From Desulfomicrobium apsheronum (lineage in GTDB: Bacteria > Desulfobacterota > Desulfovibrionia > Desulfovibrionales > Desulfomicrobiaceae): DNA of 64,000 bases. Under the pieces are notes generated by a model. It was given only the letters and a program-made list of their open reading frames with translations, did no database searches and was not told the DNA's origin. A program made the translations under genes and the position numbers. Positions 15,417 through 24,607 of this stretch are shown piece by piece. How positions within the stretch are numbered: the stretch's first letter is position 1; each line of letters begins with the position of its first letter. Location of the stretch: the NCBI RefSeq assembly GCF_900114115.1, contig NZ_FORX01000017.1, positions 37,194 through 101,193 on the forward strand, read 5' to 3'.

Positions 15417-17048
15417 TTACTGTTTAATTTTTTGAACTCCGTCTGCCCCAGAGAGGTCCAATGGGTAGGCGACAACCATAGTTCTTTTTTTGGCCGTACC
15501 GGTCATGCCTGTGTGACTGTTGATGTTCACCACCAGATCGAGCACCCCATCGTTGTCCATGTCCGCGAGCGCGTAATCAGTAACCGTGCCTTTGATTCGC
15601 GCCGTTTTCCATTGTAGACTCATGCCTATCCCGTCCCAATAAAGGCTGTGCATTTCGCTCTGAGGGTAGTCCCGATAATTTGAGAACATTTGCGCCGAGA
15701 CCGAGATGTTGCGGCTGATGATCAGTTCGTAACGTTTGTCTCTATCAAGGTTGCACGGGATGGCCCGCAGGGGCACGTATGCTGTGTACTGAGGTGAATT
15801 TTTCGCGGAGGGTGCTTTGAGCCCAAGAGCGGCGGGGTGGTATTCGATTCCCAAGTTCGAACCGGCGTATGTTTCTTCCGTGACGGTCAGCAGGCCTCCT
15901 GTGGAACTGTACACGCGCATGCGGTCATAGTCGTCGATGACGAGAACCTGATGCCCGTCTTCGACGGGAAGGAACGTCACGTTGAAGACAGAGCCGCCCT
16001 GCGGCAGACTGACAGTGGGGCCCAGTTCGTACTTGCCTCCGGTTTTGATCATTTGATGGATTTGACTCTCCATGTATTTAACCCTTCCGACGCTTTGACC
16101 GACAAGCGTCGGGGAAAAGGTCGGGGGCATGTTCAGCACGCCGAGAAAATAAGGGATGCGATCTTGCTGGATCGAAAAGCCATTGTCAAAGCCGATGATG
16201 AGTGAGTAGGGATTTTGCTCGGCTGCTGCAGCGATAACCAGTTCGTGGCGACCGTCGCGGTTAAGATCTATGCTGTTCAGACGGACATAATTGCGGCCGT
16301 TGGGCAGATCCATCTCTGCGACTTGTCGCATCTGACCTTCCGCAATCTTGTAGGCGATGATTGAAGATGACGTCATCAGGAACACTTCATTCTGTCCATC
16401 CCCATCCCCATCACACACCACCATCCCGCGCGAAGCGAACGGCAGGGTCTGGCTGCGCCAGCGGCCCATGGTGGAGTCGGCGTCTTCGTATTTCAGGGAG
16501 GGGTTGGCGTAGGCCGTGCCTGCCTTGGTTTCGTTGACGATGAGGGCTTCGTTCATGGGGGTGACCACGGGCTGGGCCTGGGCCACGGCTGATTCGGGCT
16601 TGCCGAAGACCTGGGTGTTGATGTCCTGGGCCACCGTTTCGAGGGTCGGGATGACCTTGCTCAGTTGCGTCTGCGTGGGGCGGGGCTGGTTTGCGCCCGC
16701 GGGGTCTATGGTGTTGACGTCCAGGCTGCATTCCTGACCCATGACGGTCAAAGATCCCCAGACCAGATAGTCGACGCCCAGCGCCTGGCGGATCTTTTCG
16801 GCCGCGCCGGAATCAGCGGGCAGGCTGGTCACGGTCTTTTTGACTGTCCCTGCATCAAGGGGAGTGAAATTTTCGGGCCAGGTCAGGCGCGTGGTCAGCA
16901 TGCTCTGAATGCCCTGGCTCAAATATTGATACTCCTGCGGTCCATGCACCCCAAAGGGCAGCACCGCGAAGGTCTTGGCCTCCTGGGCCAGGGCCGGGGC
17001 GGCGCAAAGAAGCAGGACGGCGAGGTTGATGAGAAGTCTCTTGAACAT
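15417..17048 (-). CDS. Secreted TolB-N-like / FG-GAP repeat protein
   Basis: A 543-aa exported protein with GGAGGAG just upstream of the ATG. The signal peptide (1-21, ending ALAQ) is followed by a domain (about 25-150) resembling the N-terminal TolB/FlgO-type fold (FAVLPFGVHGP, then SQGIQSMLTTRL). The remainder carries FG-GAP/VCBS-like calcium-binding repeats: DGDGDGQNEV, DLNRDGRHEL, DYDRMRV, DRDKRYEL and DMDNDGVLDL. These usually build a beta-propeller. It lies directly upstream of the porins in the same orientation. A role at the outer membrane is likely; the specific function is unknown. Confidence 0.8.
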   Translation of the reverse strand: MFKRLLINLAVLLLCAAPALAQEAKTFAVLPFGVHGPQEYQYLSQGIQSMLTTRLTWPENFTPLDAGTVKKTVTSLPADSGAAEKIRQALGVDYLVWGSLTVMGQECSLDVNTIDPAGANQPRPTQTQLSKVIPTLETVAQDINTQVFGKPESAVAQAQPVVTPMNEALIVNETKAGTAYANPSLKYEDADSTMGRWRSQTLPFASRGMVVCDGDGDGQNEVFLMTSSSIIAYKIAEGQMRQVAEMDLPNGRNYVRLNSIDLNRDGRHELVIAAAAEQNPYSLIIGFDNGFSIQQDRIPYFLGVLNMPPTFSPTLVGQSVGRVKYMESQIHQMIKTGGKYELGPTVSLPQGGSVFNVTFLPVEDGHQVLVIDDYDRMRVYSSTGGLLTVTEETYAGSNLGIEYHPAALGLKAPSAKNSPQYTAYVPLRAIPCNLDRDKRYELIISRNISVSAQMFSNYRDYPQSEMHSLYWDGIGMSLQWKTARIKGTVTDYALADMDNDGVLDLVVNINSHTGMTGTAKKRTMVVAYPLDLSGADGVQKIKQ

Positions 17049-17173
17049 TGTCTCCTCCGGGAATACAGATTTCGGACTTTGTCGGTTGAATGGCTAACAA
17101 TAAAGTGGTTCTTCATGGTAAGGAATCTGGGGAATGTCAACAACTGCGGTGGATGCGACGGGTCGGGTTCGGT

Positions 17174-17220
17174 GTCATTCCCGCGCACGTTTGCCCGGCA
17201 TGGGTAGGCGGGAATCCATG
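17174..17220. repeat. GTCATTCCCGC palindromic repeat, expanded centre
   Basis: GTCATTCCCGCG and GGCGGGAATCCATG are the usual ends of the dispersed palindrome. The centre is longer than in the other copies. It sits between two divergent genes. Confidence 0.65.
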
Positions 17221-17264
17221 ATTTTGTTTTTCATCGCATCTTAACAATAACAATAGAGGTACCC

Positions 17265-17753
17265 ATGATCTCAAGACGCGATCTTCTCTTCGGCATGGCC
17301 CGGCGCCTGCGCGAGTCGGGCGGGGACAAGCCCGTTTCCGGCATCGGGGCGGACATTGGCGCCGCTGATGCCGCCTATGTCCGCAAGGAATATGGCCCTG
17401 CCAGAGATCTGTACAAGGAAGTGCTCAAGGAGAACCGCGCCCACAAGGAGGCCAGGATCAGGCAGGGCATGTGCCATTACCATCTGGGCGAATACGTGCA
17501 GGCCAAGGACCAGTTGCTCATGGTCTGCAAGCAGCATCCCGGTGAATACTTGGCCTGCCTGTATCTGGGCCTGGCCTATGCCCGGCGCGACCAGCTTGAG
17601 AAATGCATGGAGGTCTGGAAGGGCTTCGTGGACCGCGACCACATCGCCGTCATGCGCGAAATCAACGTGCATCGCGCTCTCTTTGAAACCGGCGAGCCCT
17701 TGACCGGAATGGAAGTGGCCGAGGCCGTGGAAAAGGCGCTGATGCAAGCGTAG
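17265..17753 (+). CDS. Tetratricopeptide repeat protein
   Basis: A 162-aa protein made mostly of helical TPR-like units (about 30-135) with Ala/Gly/Tyr at the usual packing positions: AYVRKEYGPARDLYKEVL, CHYHLGEYVQAKDQLL and LGLAYARRDQLEKC. The N-terminus MISRRDLLFGMARR resembles a twin-arginine or membrane-association leader, but no clear hydrophobic core follows, so export is uncertain. It probably acts as an adaptor. It is separated from the sigma-54 operon downstream by a 470-nt gap. Confidence 0.75.
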   Translation: MISRRDLLFGMARRLRESGGDKPVSGIGADIGAADAAYVRKEYGPARDLYKEVLKENRAHKEARIRQGMCHYHLGEYVQAKDQLLMVCKQHPGEYLACLYLGLAYARRDQLEKCMEVWKGFVDRDHIAVMREINVHRALFETGEPLTGMEVAEAVEKALMQA

Positions 17754-17870
17754 CGCTTTCAGCCTTTCGATTTTTGACCTGTGTCCGTTTTTTGCGGTTG
17801 GCCCGGCAAGGACTTTTTTTGCGGGTGAAAGATACTTCTTTGCGCGCCCGATGTTTTTGTCTTCCAGACC

Positions 17871-17985
17871 GGGGCAAAACGCCCCGCTTGCTTCTCCCTG
17901 TGGAGATTTCCTCCATGATTCCAGATGATTTGTCTTCCGAACTCGCCGTTTGGGGCGAAATGTCCCTGTGGGGCGAAACGCCCCG
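17871..17985. other. GC-rich hairpin cluster in the 17754-18221 gap
   Basis: Two short hairpins, GGGGC-AAAAC-GCCCC (17871-17885) and GGGGCG-AAA-CGCCCC (17970-17984, followed by GATTTT), flank a third TGGGGCGAAA copy at 17951. The last could end the TPR gene transcript. The remaining gap carries an AT-rich stretch (18055-18095) and the sigma-54 promoter. Confidence 0.4.
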
Positions 17986-18138
17986 ATTTTGGGCTTGAAA
18001 TCGCTTTATAGCCGGTTCCGGCACGCTTCATTGACGAATCCTCCAGCAGTCTTTTTTTTAGCGCACAATAAAATCAAGTATTTATAATAATTGTTTGGGT
18101 CCGGCCTTGTCTGGTCAAAGACAAAAGTTGGCGCACGT

Positions 18139-18154
18139 TGGCATGCGCGTTGCT
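18139..18154 (+). promoter_or_regulatory. Sigma-54 promoter of the receiver/TauE operon
   Basis: TGGCATG-CGCG-TTGCT matches the RpoN consensus, with GG and GC exactly 12 bp apart. It lies 68 nt before the first receiver gene. The last gene of the cluster encodes a sigma-54 activator, so autoregulation is plausible. Confidence 0.85.
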
Positions 18155-18221
18155 TTAAGCGATTGAACCAGAAGGAGGCTTGCTTGCCGATCAGGCGGGC
18201 AGGCCAGTCAAGGAGGACTGA

Positions 18222-18653
18222 GTGACCGACGCCAATATCTTGCTTGTCGACGACGATGCGCAGTTCATCGAAATCATGAAGAAACGCCTGACCATGCGGC
18301 GCATGGAAGTGTTTCACGCAAGCAGCGGCGAAGAGGCCATGCAGAAGCTTGCTGTGCATGGCGAGATCGAGGTTGTCATCCTTGACGTGAAGCTGCCCGG
18401 GCGTAGCGGCATCGAGATGCTGCAACTCATCAAACAGCAGTTTCCTCTGGTGGAGGTGATCATGCTGACCGGACACGCTACCGTGGAATCGGCCATCGAC
18501 GGCATGCGGCTGGGGGCTTCGGATTATCTGATGAAGCCCTGCGCCATTGATGTGCTGGTCGAAAAGGTCAAGGAAGCGGTGGAGAAGAAGCGCAGGCATG
18601 AAGAGAAGATAGTCGACGCACGGGTTCGGGAGATCGCCAGTCGCCGCACGTAG
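18222..18653 (+). CDS. Single-domain response regulator
   Basis: GTG start with AAGGAGG 6 nt upstream. The 143-aa protein is one receiver domain: acidic DDD (10-12), the phospho-acceptor Asp in VVILDVKLPG (about 55), Thr in MLTGHA and Lys in LMKPC. A short charged helical tail follows with no output domain. It could relay phosphate or act through protein contacts. It is the first gene after the sigma-54 promoter. Confidence 0.92.
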   Translation: MTDANILLVDDDAQFIEIMKKRLTMRRMEVFHASSGEEAMQKLAVHGEIEVVILDVKLPGRSGIEMLQLIKQQFPLVEVIMLTGHATVESAIDGMRLGASDYLMKPCAIDVLVEKVKEAVEKKRRHEEKIVDARVREIASRRT

Positions 18654-18675
18654 CGGCGATCAAAATGGAGCGCTC

Positions 18676-19071
18676 ATGACTGACAGCATCCTTCTTGTCG
18701 ATGACGAGACGCAGTTCCTGGCCACAATGGCCAAGCGTCTGCGCAAAAGGGGTTTTCTCGTCAGGACGGCAGGCAGCGGCCTTGAAGGTTTGCGAGCGCT
18801 GCAGACGGAACCCGCCGATGTGGTAGTGCTTGATGTCGGCATGCCGGACATGGACGGCATTCAGGTCCTGCGGGAGATCAAGCTGCGTTTTCCGCAGGTG
18901 CAGGTGCTCATGCTGACCGGGCACGCCGACATGGAAGTCGCCATTTCGGGCATGGCCATGGGCGCGTTCGACTATCTGATGAAGCCAGTGGAGCTTGATG
19001 TCCTGATAGGCAAAATCCGGGAGGCCTGTTCCCGGAGCAGGAAAGCGGGTGAGAGGCGCGGGTTGGAGTAA
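18676..19071 (+). CDS. Single-domain response regulator, second copy
   Basis: A 131-aa receiver domain 22 nt after the previous gene, with the same core (DD at 8-9, phospho-Asp in VVVLDVGMPD, MLTGHA, LMKPVE). The tail is Arg-rich and lacks an output domain. It resembles its neighbour closely enough to suggest tandem duplication. Together with the histidine kinase at 21254 it may form a branched phosphorelay. Confidence 0.92.
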   Translation: MTDSILLVDDETQFLATMAKRLRKRGFLVRTAGSGLEGLRALQTEPADVVVLDVGMPDMDGIQVLREIKLRFPQVQVLMLTGHADMEVAISGMAMGAFDYLMKPVELDVLIGKIREACSRSRKAGERRGLE

Positions 19072-19131
19072 GCCACCTGCACAGGGAACATGGTCCTGTA
19101 TACACAAGATTACGAGGAGGCGGTAACGCGT

Positions 19132-20409
19132 ATGGGATTCTTTAAAGATTGGGGATCATTCATGGTGGAGGGCTCACGGTCCTTTGCCCGGTGGGAAGTG
19201 GAAAACGCCCGGATCATCCTGGGTGACAAGAAGCGGATCTGGTTGCTCTGCCTCATGCTCATCCCTGCATTGCTTGGCGGATGGGCCTATGCCGATGAAA
19301 TCGGACAGGCCTTGCCGACAGTGATCGGAGGCAAGGAAGCTTACAGTCCGTCCTTTTACAGCCTTTATATTTTCTTCGTGTCGATTTTCGTCGGCGTGGG
19401 AGCGGGCCTCATTTCGGGCTGTATCGGCGCGGGCGGCGGCTTCATCATCGCACCGGCGCTCATGAGCGCGGGCGTCAAGGGCATCCTGGCCGTCGGCACG
19501 GACCTCTTTCACATCTTCGCCAAGGCCATCATGGGCAGCGTCCTGCATCGCAAGATGGGCAACGTGTCCGTACCCCTGGCCTTCGTTTTTCTGATCGGCG
19601 CCATCGTCGGCACGACCGTGGGTGCGGGAATCAACCGTGCGCTCTACAATGTGAATCCGGTTTTGAGCGACGCCTTCATCACCACCGTGTACACGGTCAT
19701 GCTCGGTTTTCTGGGCTTTTACGGCATGTACGACTACTTCAGCGCCAAGAAGGCCGGCCATTCCGGCGGCGCGCATGATACCAGCGAAGGCGCCGGCATG
19801 ACCGGCATCGCCAAGAAACTGCAGTCCGTGAATCTGCCGCCCATGGTCTCCTTCGACCAGGGTCTCATTCCCGGCGGGCGCAAGATCTCCTGGGTCTTCC
19901 TGGTTCTGTCCGGCATCCTGGTCGGCATGGCCGCAGGCATCATGGGCGTCGGCGGCGGCTTCCTGACCTTCCCGATCTTCGTCTACATCCTGGGCGTCTC
20001 TTCGCTCACCACCGTCGGCACGGACATCTTCCAGATCGTGTTCACGGCCGGTTATGGCGCCATCACCCAGTACGCCATCTACGGCTTCATCTTCTACACC
20101 CTGGCCATGGGCATGCTGCTCGGTTCTCTGGTCGGCATCCAGGTCGGCGCACTGGTGACCAAGGTCGTGCCCGGTATCACCATCCGCGGCTTCTTCGCCC
20201 TTTCGGTCATGGCCGGTTTCGTGAACCGGTTCTTCGCGCTGCCCAAAAAGATGGTCGCCATGGGCTATCTGCCCGAGTCGCTGGCAGGTTTCACCAAGGG
20301 CATGGATACGGTGGGCATGTACCTGTTCTTCATCGTCATTGCCCTGTTCGGTATCTGGGTATTCGGGGCATTTTTCAAGAATATCAAGACTCTGAAGTAT
20401 GAGGACTGA
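19132..20409 (+). CDS. TauE/SafE-family anion exporter
   Basis: ATG at 19132, with GAGGAGG 11 nt upstream. The 425-aa inner-membrane protein has an N-terminal amphipathic region, one isolated helix (about 37-54) and then two homologous helical bundles. Each bundle contains the family signature GxGGGF: ISGCIGAGGGFIIAPALM near 100 and AAGIMGVGGGFLTFPIFV near 270. Members export sulfite, sulfoacetate or other organosulfur anions. In a sulfate reducer, sulfite or a related sulfur anion is a reasonable but unproven substrate. It lies in the sigma-54 operon with receivers upstream and a membrane partner downstream. Confidence 0.9.
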   Translation: MGFFKDWGSFMVEGSRSFARWEVENARIILGDKKRIWLLCLMLIPALLGGWAYADEIGQALPTVIGGKEAYSPSFYSLYIFFVSIFVGVGAGLISGCIGAGGGFIIAPALMSAGVKGILAVGTDLFHIFAKAIMGSVLHRKMGNVSVPLAFVFLIGAIVGTTVGAGINRALYNVNPVLSDAFITTVYTVMLGFLGFYGMYDYFSAKKAGHSGGAHDTSEGAGMTGIAKKLQSVNLPPMVSFDQGLIPGGRKISWVFLVLSGILVGMAAGIMGVGGGFLTFPIFVYILGVSSLTTVGTDIFQIVFTAGYGAITQYAIYGFIFYTLAMGMLLGSLVGIQVGALVTKVVPGITIRGFFALSVMAGFVNRFFALPKKMVAMGYLPESLAGFTKGMDTVGMYLFFIVIALFGIWVFGAFFKNIKTLKYED

Positions 20410-20413
20410 TGCT

Positions 20414-21115
20414 ATGATTCATAACAAAAAGGAATTCACCGGGGGACTTGTCCTGATCGTGGCCTTCTTCGTAGTCCTTATTGCGATGTTCCAGCCCATT
20501 TTCGACGGGCACAACGCCATGGGATATCTGGACAATCTTTACAATTCTATCTCCAAGGGTTCGGCCTACTATGTGGACAACCTGAAGGAAGAGGCCAAGA
20601 CCGTGTCCGGCTATCAGGTCAACGTGACCATGAAGATGGAAAACGAGACGCAGGCCGCCGATAGCGTCGCACTGATCGCCGCCACCGGAGCAACGGCGAC
20701 GGCTGAAGGAAAGGACCTGACCATAGCCGGCGATTATTTCGCCATCCTGAGCACCATTCTTGATGATGCGGACCGCATGTATCACAACGACGGCGCGGCG
20801 CTCAAGACCAAGTATCCGGCGTTCCAGTCCAAGGATGATCGCCAGGCGCTCTACAACTGGAGCACGATCCTGGCCGGTTTCGACAAGGAACTGAAGGAAC
20901 AGAAGGCGTTCGCCGAAGCCAAGGTTGCCTTCAACATCAATTCCAAGGTCGTGGAGACCGCCTACAACTACTACAGCGTGGTGCCCGAGCAGATCAGGGA
21001 CAAGGCCGGGATCGTCATCTTCTCCCTGGTTTTCTATGTCGTCTACACCATGTGGTACGGCTTCGGCATCCTCTTCATCTTTGAAGGCTGGGGCCTGAAG
21101 ATCAGCGGTCATTGA
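20414..21115 (+). CDS. Membrane protein of unknown function, two transmembrane helices
   Basis: A 233-aa protein starting 4 nt after the exporter stop; an alternative ATG at 20399 overlaps the exporter. A helix at about 8-30 and another near 205-228 enclose a 170-residue, mostly helical and acidic domain. With two spans this domain would face one side, probably the periplasm. It contains a repeated-Ala stretch (VALIAATGATATAE). I do not recognise the family. The position suggests an accessory or sensor subunit of the exporter. Confidence 0.8.
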   Translation: MIHNKKEFTGGLVLIVAFFVVLIAMFQPIFDGHNAMGYLDNLYNSISKGSAYYVDNLKEEAKTVSGYQVNVTMKMENETQAADSVALIAATGATATAEGKDLTIAGDYFAILSTILDDADRMYHNDGAALKTKYPAFQSKDDRQALYNWSTILAGFDKELKEQKAFAEAKVAFNINSKVVETAYNYYSVVPEQIRDKAGIVIFSLVFYVVYTMWYGFGILFIFEGWGLKISGH

Positions 21116-21162
21116 TCATAAACGCATTGCAGGGGCTTTCCCTGCAAGAGAATCATCATCGT

Positions 21163-21199
21163 CGGCGTGGCCTCCCCTGGAGGCCGCGCCGAAATTTTT
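21163..21199 (+). terminator. Internal terminator before the histidine kinase
   Basis: CGGCGTGGCCT (21163-21173) pairs with AGGCCGCGCCG (21181-21191), one wobble, followed by AAATTTTT. It probably lowers expression of the kinase and regulator relative to the exporter. Confidence 0.7.
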
Positions 21200-21253
21200 G
21201 GGCCGGGCGAATGTCCTTTGCCAGGTGGCGCGGCTCAAGGTACGGGAGAGCAC

Positions 21254-22768
21254 ATGAATCTTTCCGAATATTACAATACCGTCATGGAACTCAGCCACGG
21301 CATCGTCATCACCCTGGACGAGGACGGGCGGATCATCCATGGAAATTCGCGTTTCGAGGCGCTTTCCGGATACGAGATCGGCGACATCGCAGGTCGGGAC
21401 TGGTTTGAGCTTTGCGTGGATGCCAAGCGGGTGGACTCTTTACGGGCGATTTTTGCCGGGATTGTTGAGGCCGGGACCCTGGCGTTCATGAAAGGCTCGC
21501 TCATGGCCAGGGATGGCCGCAAGATTTATATCGACTGGAACATGAAGCCCTTGTTCGACTCCCGGCGCAGTCTGGTCAGTGTCCTTTGCGTAGGCCAGGA
21601 TGTCACGGCCCATGTACTGCGGCAGCATGAATTGCTGATCGAGCACGGGCGGCTGGTGGCCCTGAACAAGGAGCTGTCCTGCCTGCACGCCATGAATCGC
21701 ATCGTCTCGAACATGGACAGCGAGCTGCCGGACATTCTGCGCGAGATATTGGCCATCATCCCGCCCTCGTTCCAGTATCCCCAGTCCACCGGCGTGCGCT
21801 TGCTGCTCGACGGCGAGGTGATCATCAGCGGAAAGTTCACGCCCGACGCCTCGTGCCGCCTGGAGCAGGATGTGCTCGTGCATAAGGTGAAGCGCGGGCA
21901 CTTGAGTGTCAGCCTGTCGGGGAGCGCCGAGGACGGGACCAAGTTCGCCTTTCTGTCCACGGAGTCCGAACTGCTTGGGGCCCTGGCCAAGCATGTGGGC
22001 TGGATCATCGCCAAGCGCGAGGCCCTGTCGACAAAAAGGAACCTCGAACGTCAACTGCAGCATGCCGATCGGCTGGCCAAGATCGGCCAATTCGCTGCCG
22101 GCGTGGCGCATGAGCTGAACGAGCCACTGGCCAACATTCTGGGTTTTGCGCAGTTGGCCGAACAGACTCCCGGCCTTCCGGCGCAGGTCATGAAGGATCT
22201 GGACAACATCATAAAAGCGGCGCTGCACAGTCGCGAGGTGATCAAGAAACTGATGATCTTCGGTCGCCAGGTGCCGCTGCGCAAAACCCTGATCGACTTG
22301 AATCAGATCATCCGCGATTCCCTGTACTTCATCGAGATGAGCGCCTCCCGGGGCAAGGTCGAGGTGCGCATGAACCTGGCCGAAGGACTGCCCTCGATCA
22401 TGGCCGATCCGCAGCATTTGAAGCAGGTCATCGTCAATCTGGTGGTCAACGGCATCCACGCCATGCCGGGGGGAGGGGTCTTGACCATAGAAACCCTGTC
22501 CTTCAAGGATGACGTCTATCTTCTGGTCAGCGACATCGGAGTAGGCATGACCCCGGAAGTCATGCGCCAGATTTTCAACCCGTTCTTCACCACCAAGGAC
22601 GTGGATCAGGGTACGGGCCTCGGTCTTGCTGTGGTGCACGGGATTATCCATGCGCACGGAGGGATCATCGAAGTTGAAAGCGAACCGGGCCAGGGCACGC
22701 GTTTCGAGATCACGTTTCCATGCAGCCGGAGCGTGCGCGAAACCAATTCGGCCATCGACGACAAATAA
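21254..22768 (+). CDS. PAS-domain sensor histidine kinase
   Basis: ATG at 21254 with GGGAG upstream. The 504-aa cytoplasmic protein has a PAS domain (about 5-120), a linker and GAF-like region (about 140-260), a HisKA helix with the phospho-His in VAHELNEPLANILGF (about 288) and an HATPase_c domain ending GTGLGLAVVHG. No membrane helices are present, so the signal is internal or relayed. The neighbouring NtrC-type regulator and two receivers are its likely targets. Confidence 0.92.
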   Translation: MNLSEYYNTVMELSHGIVITLDEDGRIIHGNSRFEALSGYEIGDIAGRDWFELCVDAKRVDSLRAIFAGIVEAGTLAFMKGSLMARDGRKIYIDWNMKPLFDSRRSLVSVLCVGQDVTAHVLRQHELLIEHGRLVALNKELSCLHAMNRIVSNMDSELPDILREILAIIPPSFQYPQSTGVRLLLDGEVIISGKFTPDASCRLEQDVLVHKVKRGHLSVSLSGSAEDGTKFAFLSTESELLGALAKHVGWIIAKREALSTKRNLERQLQHADRLAKIGQFAAGVAHELNEPLANILGFAQLAEQTPGLPAQVMKDLDNIIKAALHSREVIKKLMIFGRQVPLRKTLIDLNQIIRDSLYFIEMSASRGKVEVRMNLAEGLPSIMADPQHLKQVIVNLVVNGIHAMPGGGVLTIETLSFKDDVYLLVSDIGVGMTPEVMRQIFNPFFTTKDVDQGTGLGLAVVHGIIHAHGGIIEVESEPGQGTRFEITFPCSRSVRETNSAIDDK

Positions 22769-22780
22769 GGACGAAAGAGC

Positions 22781-24115
22781 ATGCAGGACAAGGCTACGAC
22801 AATTCTGGCCGTGGATGACAGCCCCGCCACCCTCGAAGTCATCTCGCGCAATCTGACCGGGGCGGGGTATGTGGTGCATACCTGCGGCAGCGTCGAGGAA
22901 GCCGGGGCCTTTCTGGACGAGACGCCCGTGGATCTGATCATCACCGATTACAAGATGCCCCGAGCCAACGGACTGGAACTCATCAAATATGTGCGGGACA
23001 ATTTTAAAGACACCGAGATCATGATGATCACGGGCTATCCCTCGATCAGCGGGGCCGTGGAGGCCATGCGCGACGGGGCCGGGGAATACCTGGCCAAGCC
23101 GTTCACCGGCGAGGAGCTTTTGGCCGTGGTTCGGCGCATTCTTGAAAAACAGGCCAGAAGACGCGCCGCCCATGCCGACGACCAGGAGCTCAGCGCTTTT
23201 GGGATCATCGGCAACTGTCCGGAGATGCAGGCCGTTTACGGACTTATCCGCAAGGCCGCGCAGACCAGCGCCAATGTGTTCATTTCCGGAGAATCGGGCA
23301 CGGGCAAGGAACTGGTCGCCCGCGCGGTGCATTACAACAGCGATCGCAGGGCCTCTGCCTTTGTGCCGGTCAACTGCTCGGCCATTCCCGACACCCTGCT
23401 TGAGAGCGAACTCTTCGGCCACGTCAAGGGAGCCTTCACCGGGGCCAAGGACAGCCGGGCCGGTTTTTTCGAGATCGCCAACGGCGGGACCATCTTTCTG
23501 GACGAAATCGGAGACGCCAGCCCAAATCTGCAGGCCAAGCTGTTGCGGGTCATGCAGAGCAAGGAATTCTGCATGGTCGGGTCGTCACGCACCCGCACCG
23601 TGGACACCCGCATCATCGCGGCCACGCACAAGGATTTGAAGCGGCTGGTGGAGCAGGGCCTTTTCCGGGAGGATCTCTTTTACCGCATCCACGTGGTGGA
23701 GATCCGCCTGCCATCCCTGGCCGAGCGCGGGGACGACATTCTCATGCTGGCCAATCATTTCCTGCGCAAATTCGCTGCGGACATGAACTGTGAGCCCCCG
23801 CGCATGACCGATGAGGCTCTGGACGCCGTGGCGCAGTATGCCTGGCCCGGCAATGTGCGGGAGCTTGAGAACCTGTTGCAGCGTCTGGTCATCGTCGGAG
23901 ACGGGCCGGTCATCGACATCACCGATCTGCCAGAGTCCATGCGCTTTTCCATCACTCGCGGCCGCCATGGGGACAAGACCCTGGCCGAGGTCGAAGCGGA
24001 TCACATCCGCGCGGTCCTGGCCCGCATCGGAGATAACAAGACCCGTGCCGCCGAGATCCTGGGCATCGACCGCAAGACGCTCAGGGAGAAGTTGAAGCGT
24101 TTGGGATTGGGGTGA
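22781..24115 (+). CDS. NtrC-family sigma-54-dependent response regulator
   Basis: A 444-aa protein 12 nt after the kinase. A receiver domain (1-120, phospho-Asp in LIITDYKMP) is followed by an AAA+ domain (about 140-375) with Walker A GESGTGKE, the sigma-54 contact loop GAFTGA and Walker B TIFLDEIGD. A Fis-type helix-turn-helix lies at the C-terminus (about 405-444). It should open sigma-54 promoters when phosphorylated. The promoter at 18139 in front of its own cluster and the one at 57960 are candidate targets. Confidence 0.95.
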   Translation: MQDKATTILAVDDSPATLEVISRNLTGAGYVVHTCGSVEEAGAFLDETPVDLIITDYKMPRANGLELIKYVRDNFKDTEIMMITGYPSISGAVEAMRDGAGEYLAKPFTGEELLAVVRRILEKQARRRAAHADDQELSAFGIIGNCPEMQAVYGLIRKAAQTSANVFISGESGTGKELVARAVHYNSDRRASAFVPVNCSAIPDTLLESELFGHVKGAFTGAKDSRAGFFEIANGGTIFLDEIGDASPNLQAKLLRVMQSKEFCMVGSSRTRTVDTRIIAATHKDLKRLVEQGLFREDLFYRIHVVEIRLPSLAERGDDILMLANHFLRKFAADMNCEPPRMTDEALDAVAQYAWPGNVRELENLLQRLVIVGDGPVIDITDLPESMRFSITRGRHGDKTLAEVEADHIRAVLARIGDNKTRAAEILGIDRKTLREKLKRLGLG

Positions 24116-24149
24116 TTTTTTCCATTGACCAGGATGTTGAAAATGAAAA

Positions 24150-24411
24150 TGGCGGGACGCGGGGAATAAAAGCCGCTGCAAAGCGCCGTCATCCCCTTGA
24201 AGAAAGGGATCCATGTCTTTTTTTGAAGGCATCTCATGGCGGTCGCGGGCCGGGTTGGAGCGGGCAAGGGCCGTCGAAACTCCTTCTCCGGCCTCGTAGA
24301 GTTGAATCGCTGCGTGCAGGGCGAAAAATCCGGATAGCGCGGTGGGCAACGATTCAACAAACGATGCCTGGCTCAGTCAGACAGTCGGCGCCCCTCGCCC
24401 GCCCCAACCCG
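24150..24411. repeat. Structured repeat element, copy B, with left flank
   Basis: The left flank (24150-24250) contains a GTCATCCCCTTGAAG palindromic unit. Outer arms 24251-24270 and 24392-24411 pair at 18 of 20 positions. Inner arms 24301-24313 and 24346-24358 pair at 12 of 13. The core blocks match copy A (5490-5729) almost exactly, but the outer-arm sequences are unrelated to those of A. No coding potential is seen. Confidence 0.75.
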
Positions 24412-24475
24412 ATCCGCTCGTTCGGTGGTGGGGCGAACTGTCTGAAAATTTCAGATGCCCAGATTGTCGAAAATG

Positions 24476-24592
24476 TCGGGACGCGGGGAATAAAAGCCGC
24501 TGCAAAGCGCCATCATCCCCTTGAAGAAGGGGATCCATGACTTTTCTTTGAAGGCATCTCATGGCGGTCGCGGTCCGGGTTGGAGCGGTCCA
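24476..24592. repeat. Partial direct repeat of copy B's left flank
   Basis: About 115 bp match 24150-24265 with few differences, from GGACGCGGGGAATAAAAGCC through GGGTTGGAGCGG. The structured core does not follow. It ends just before the stop codon of the HEAT-receiver gene. The two copies bracket the structured element. Confidence 0.75.
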
Positions 24593-24607
24593 GGTGATTT
24601 CCGCTTT

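Noticed and set aside
24112..24540. 142-aa plus-strand ORF after the NtrC-type regulator
   Set aside because: Made of duplicated non-coding repeat sequence; the two halves are near copies because of the direct repeats, not because of a duplicated domain.
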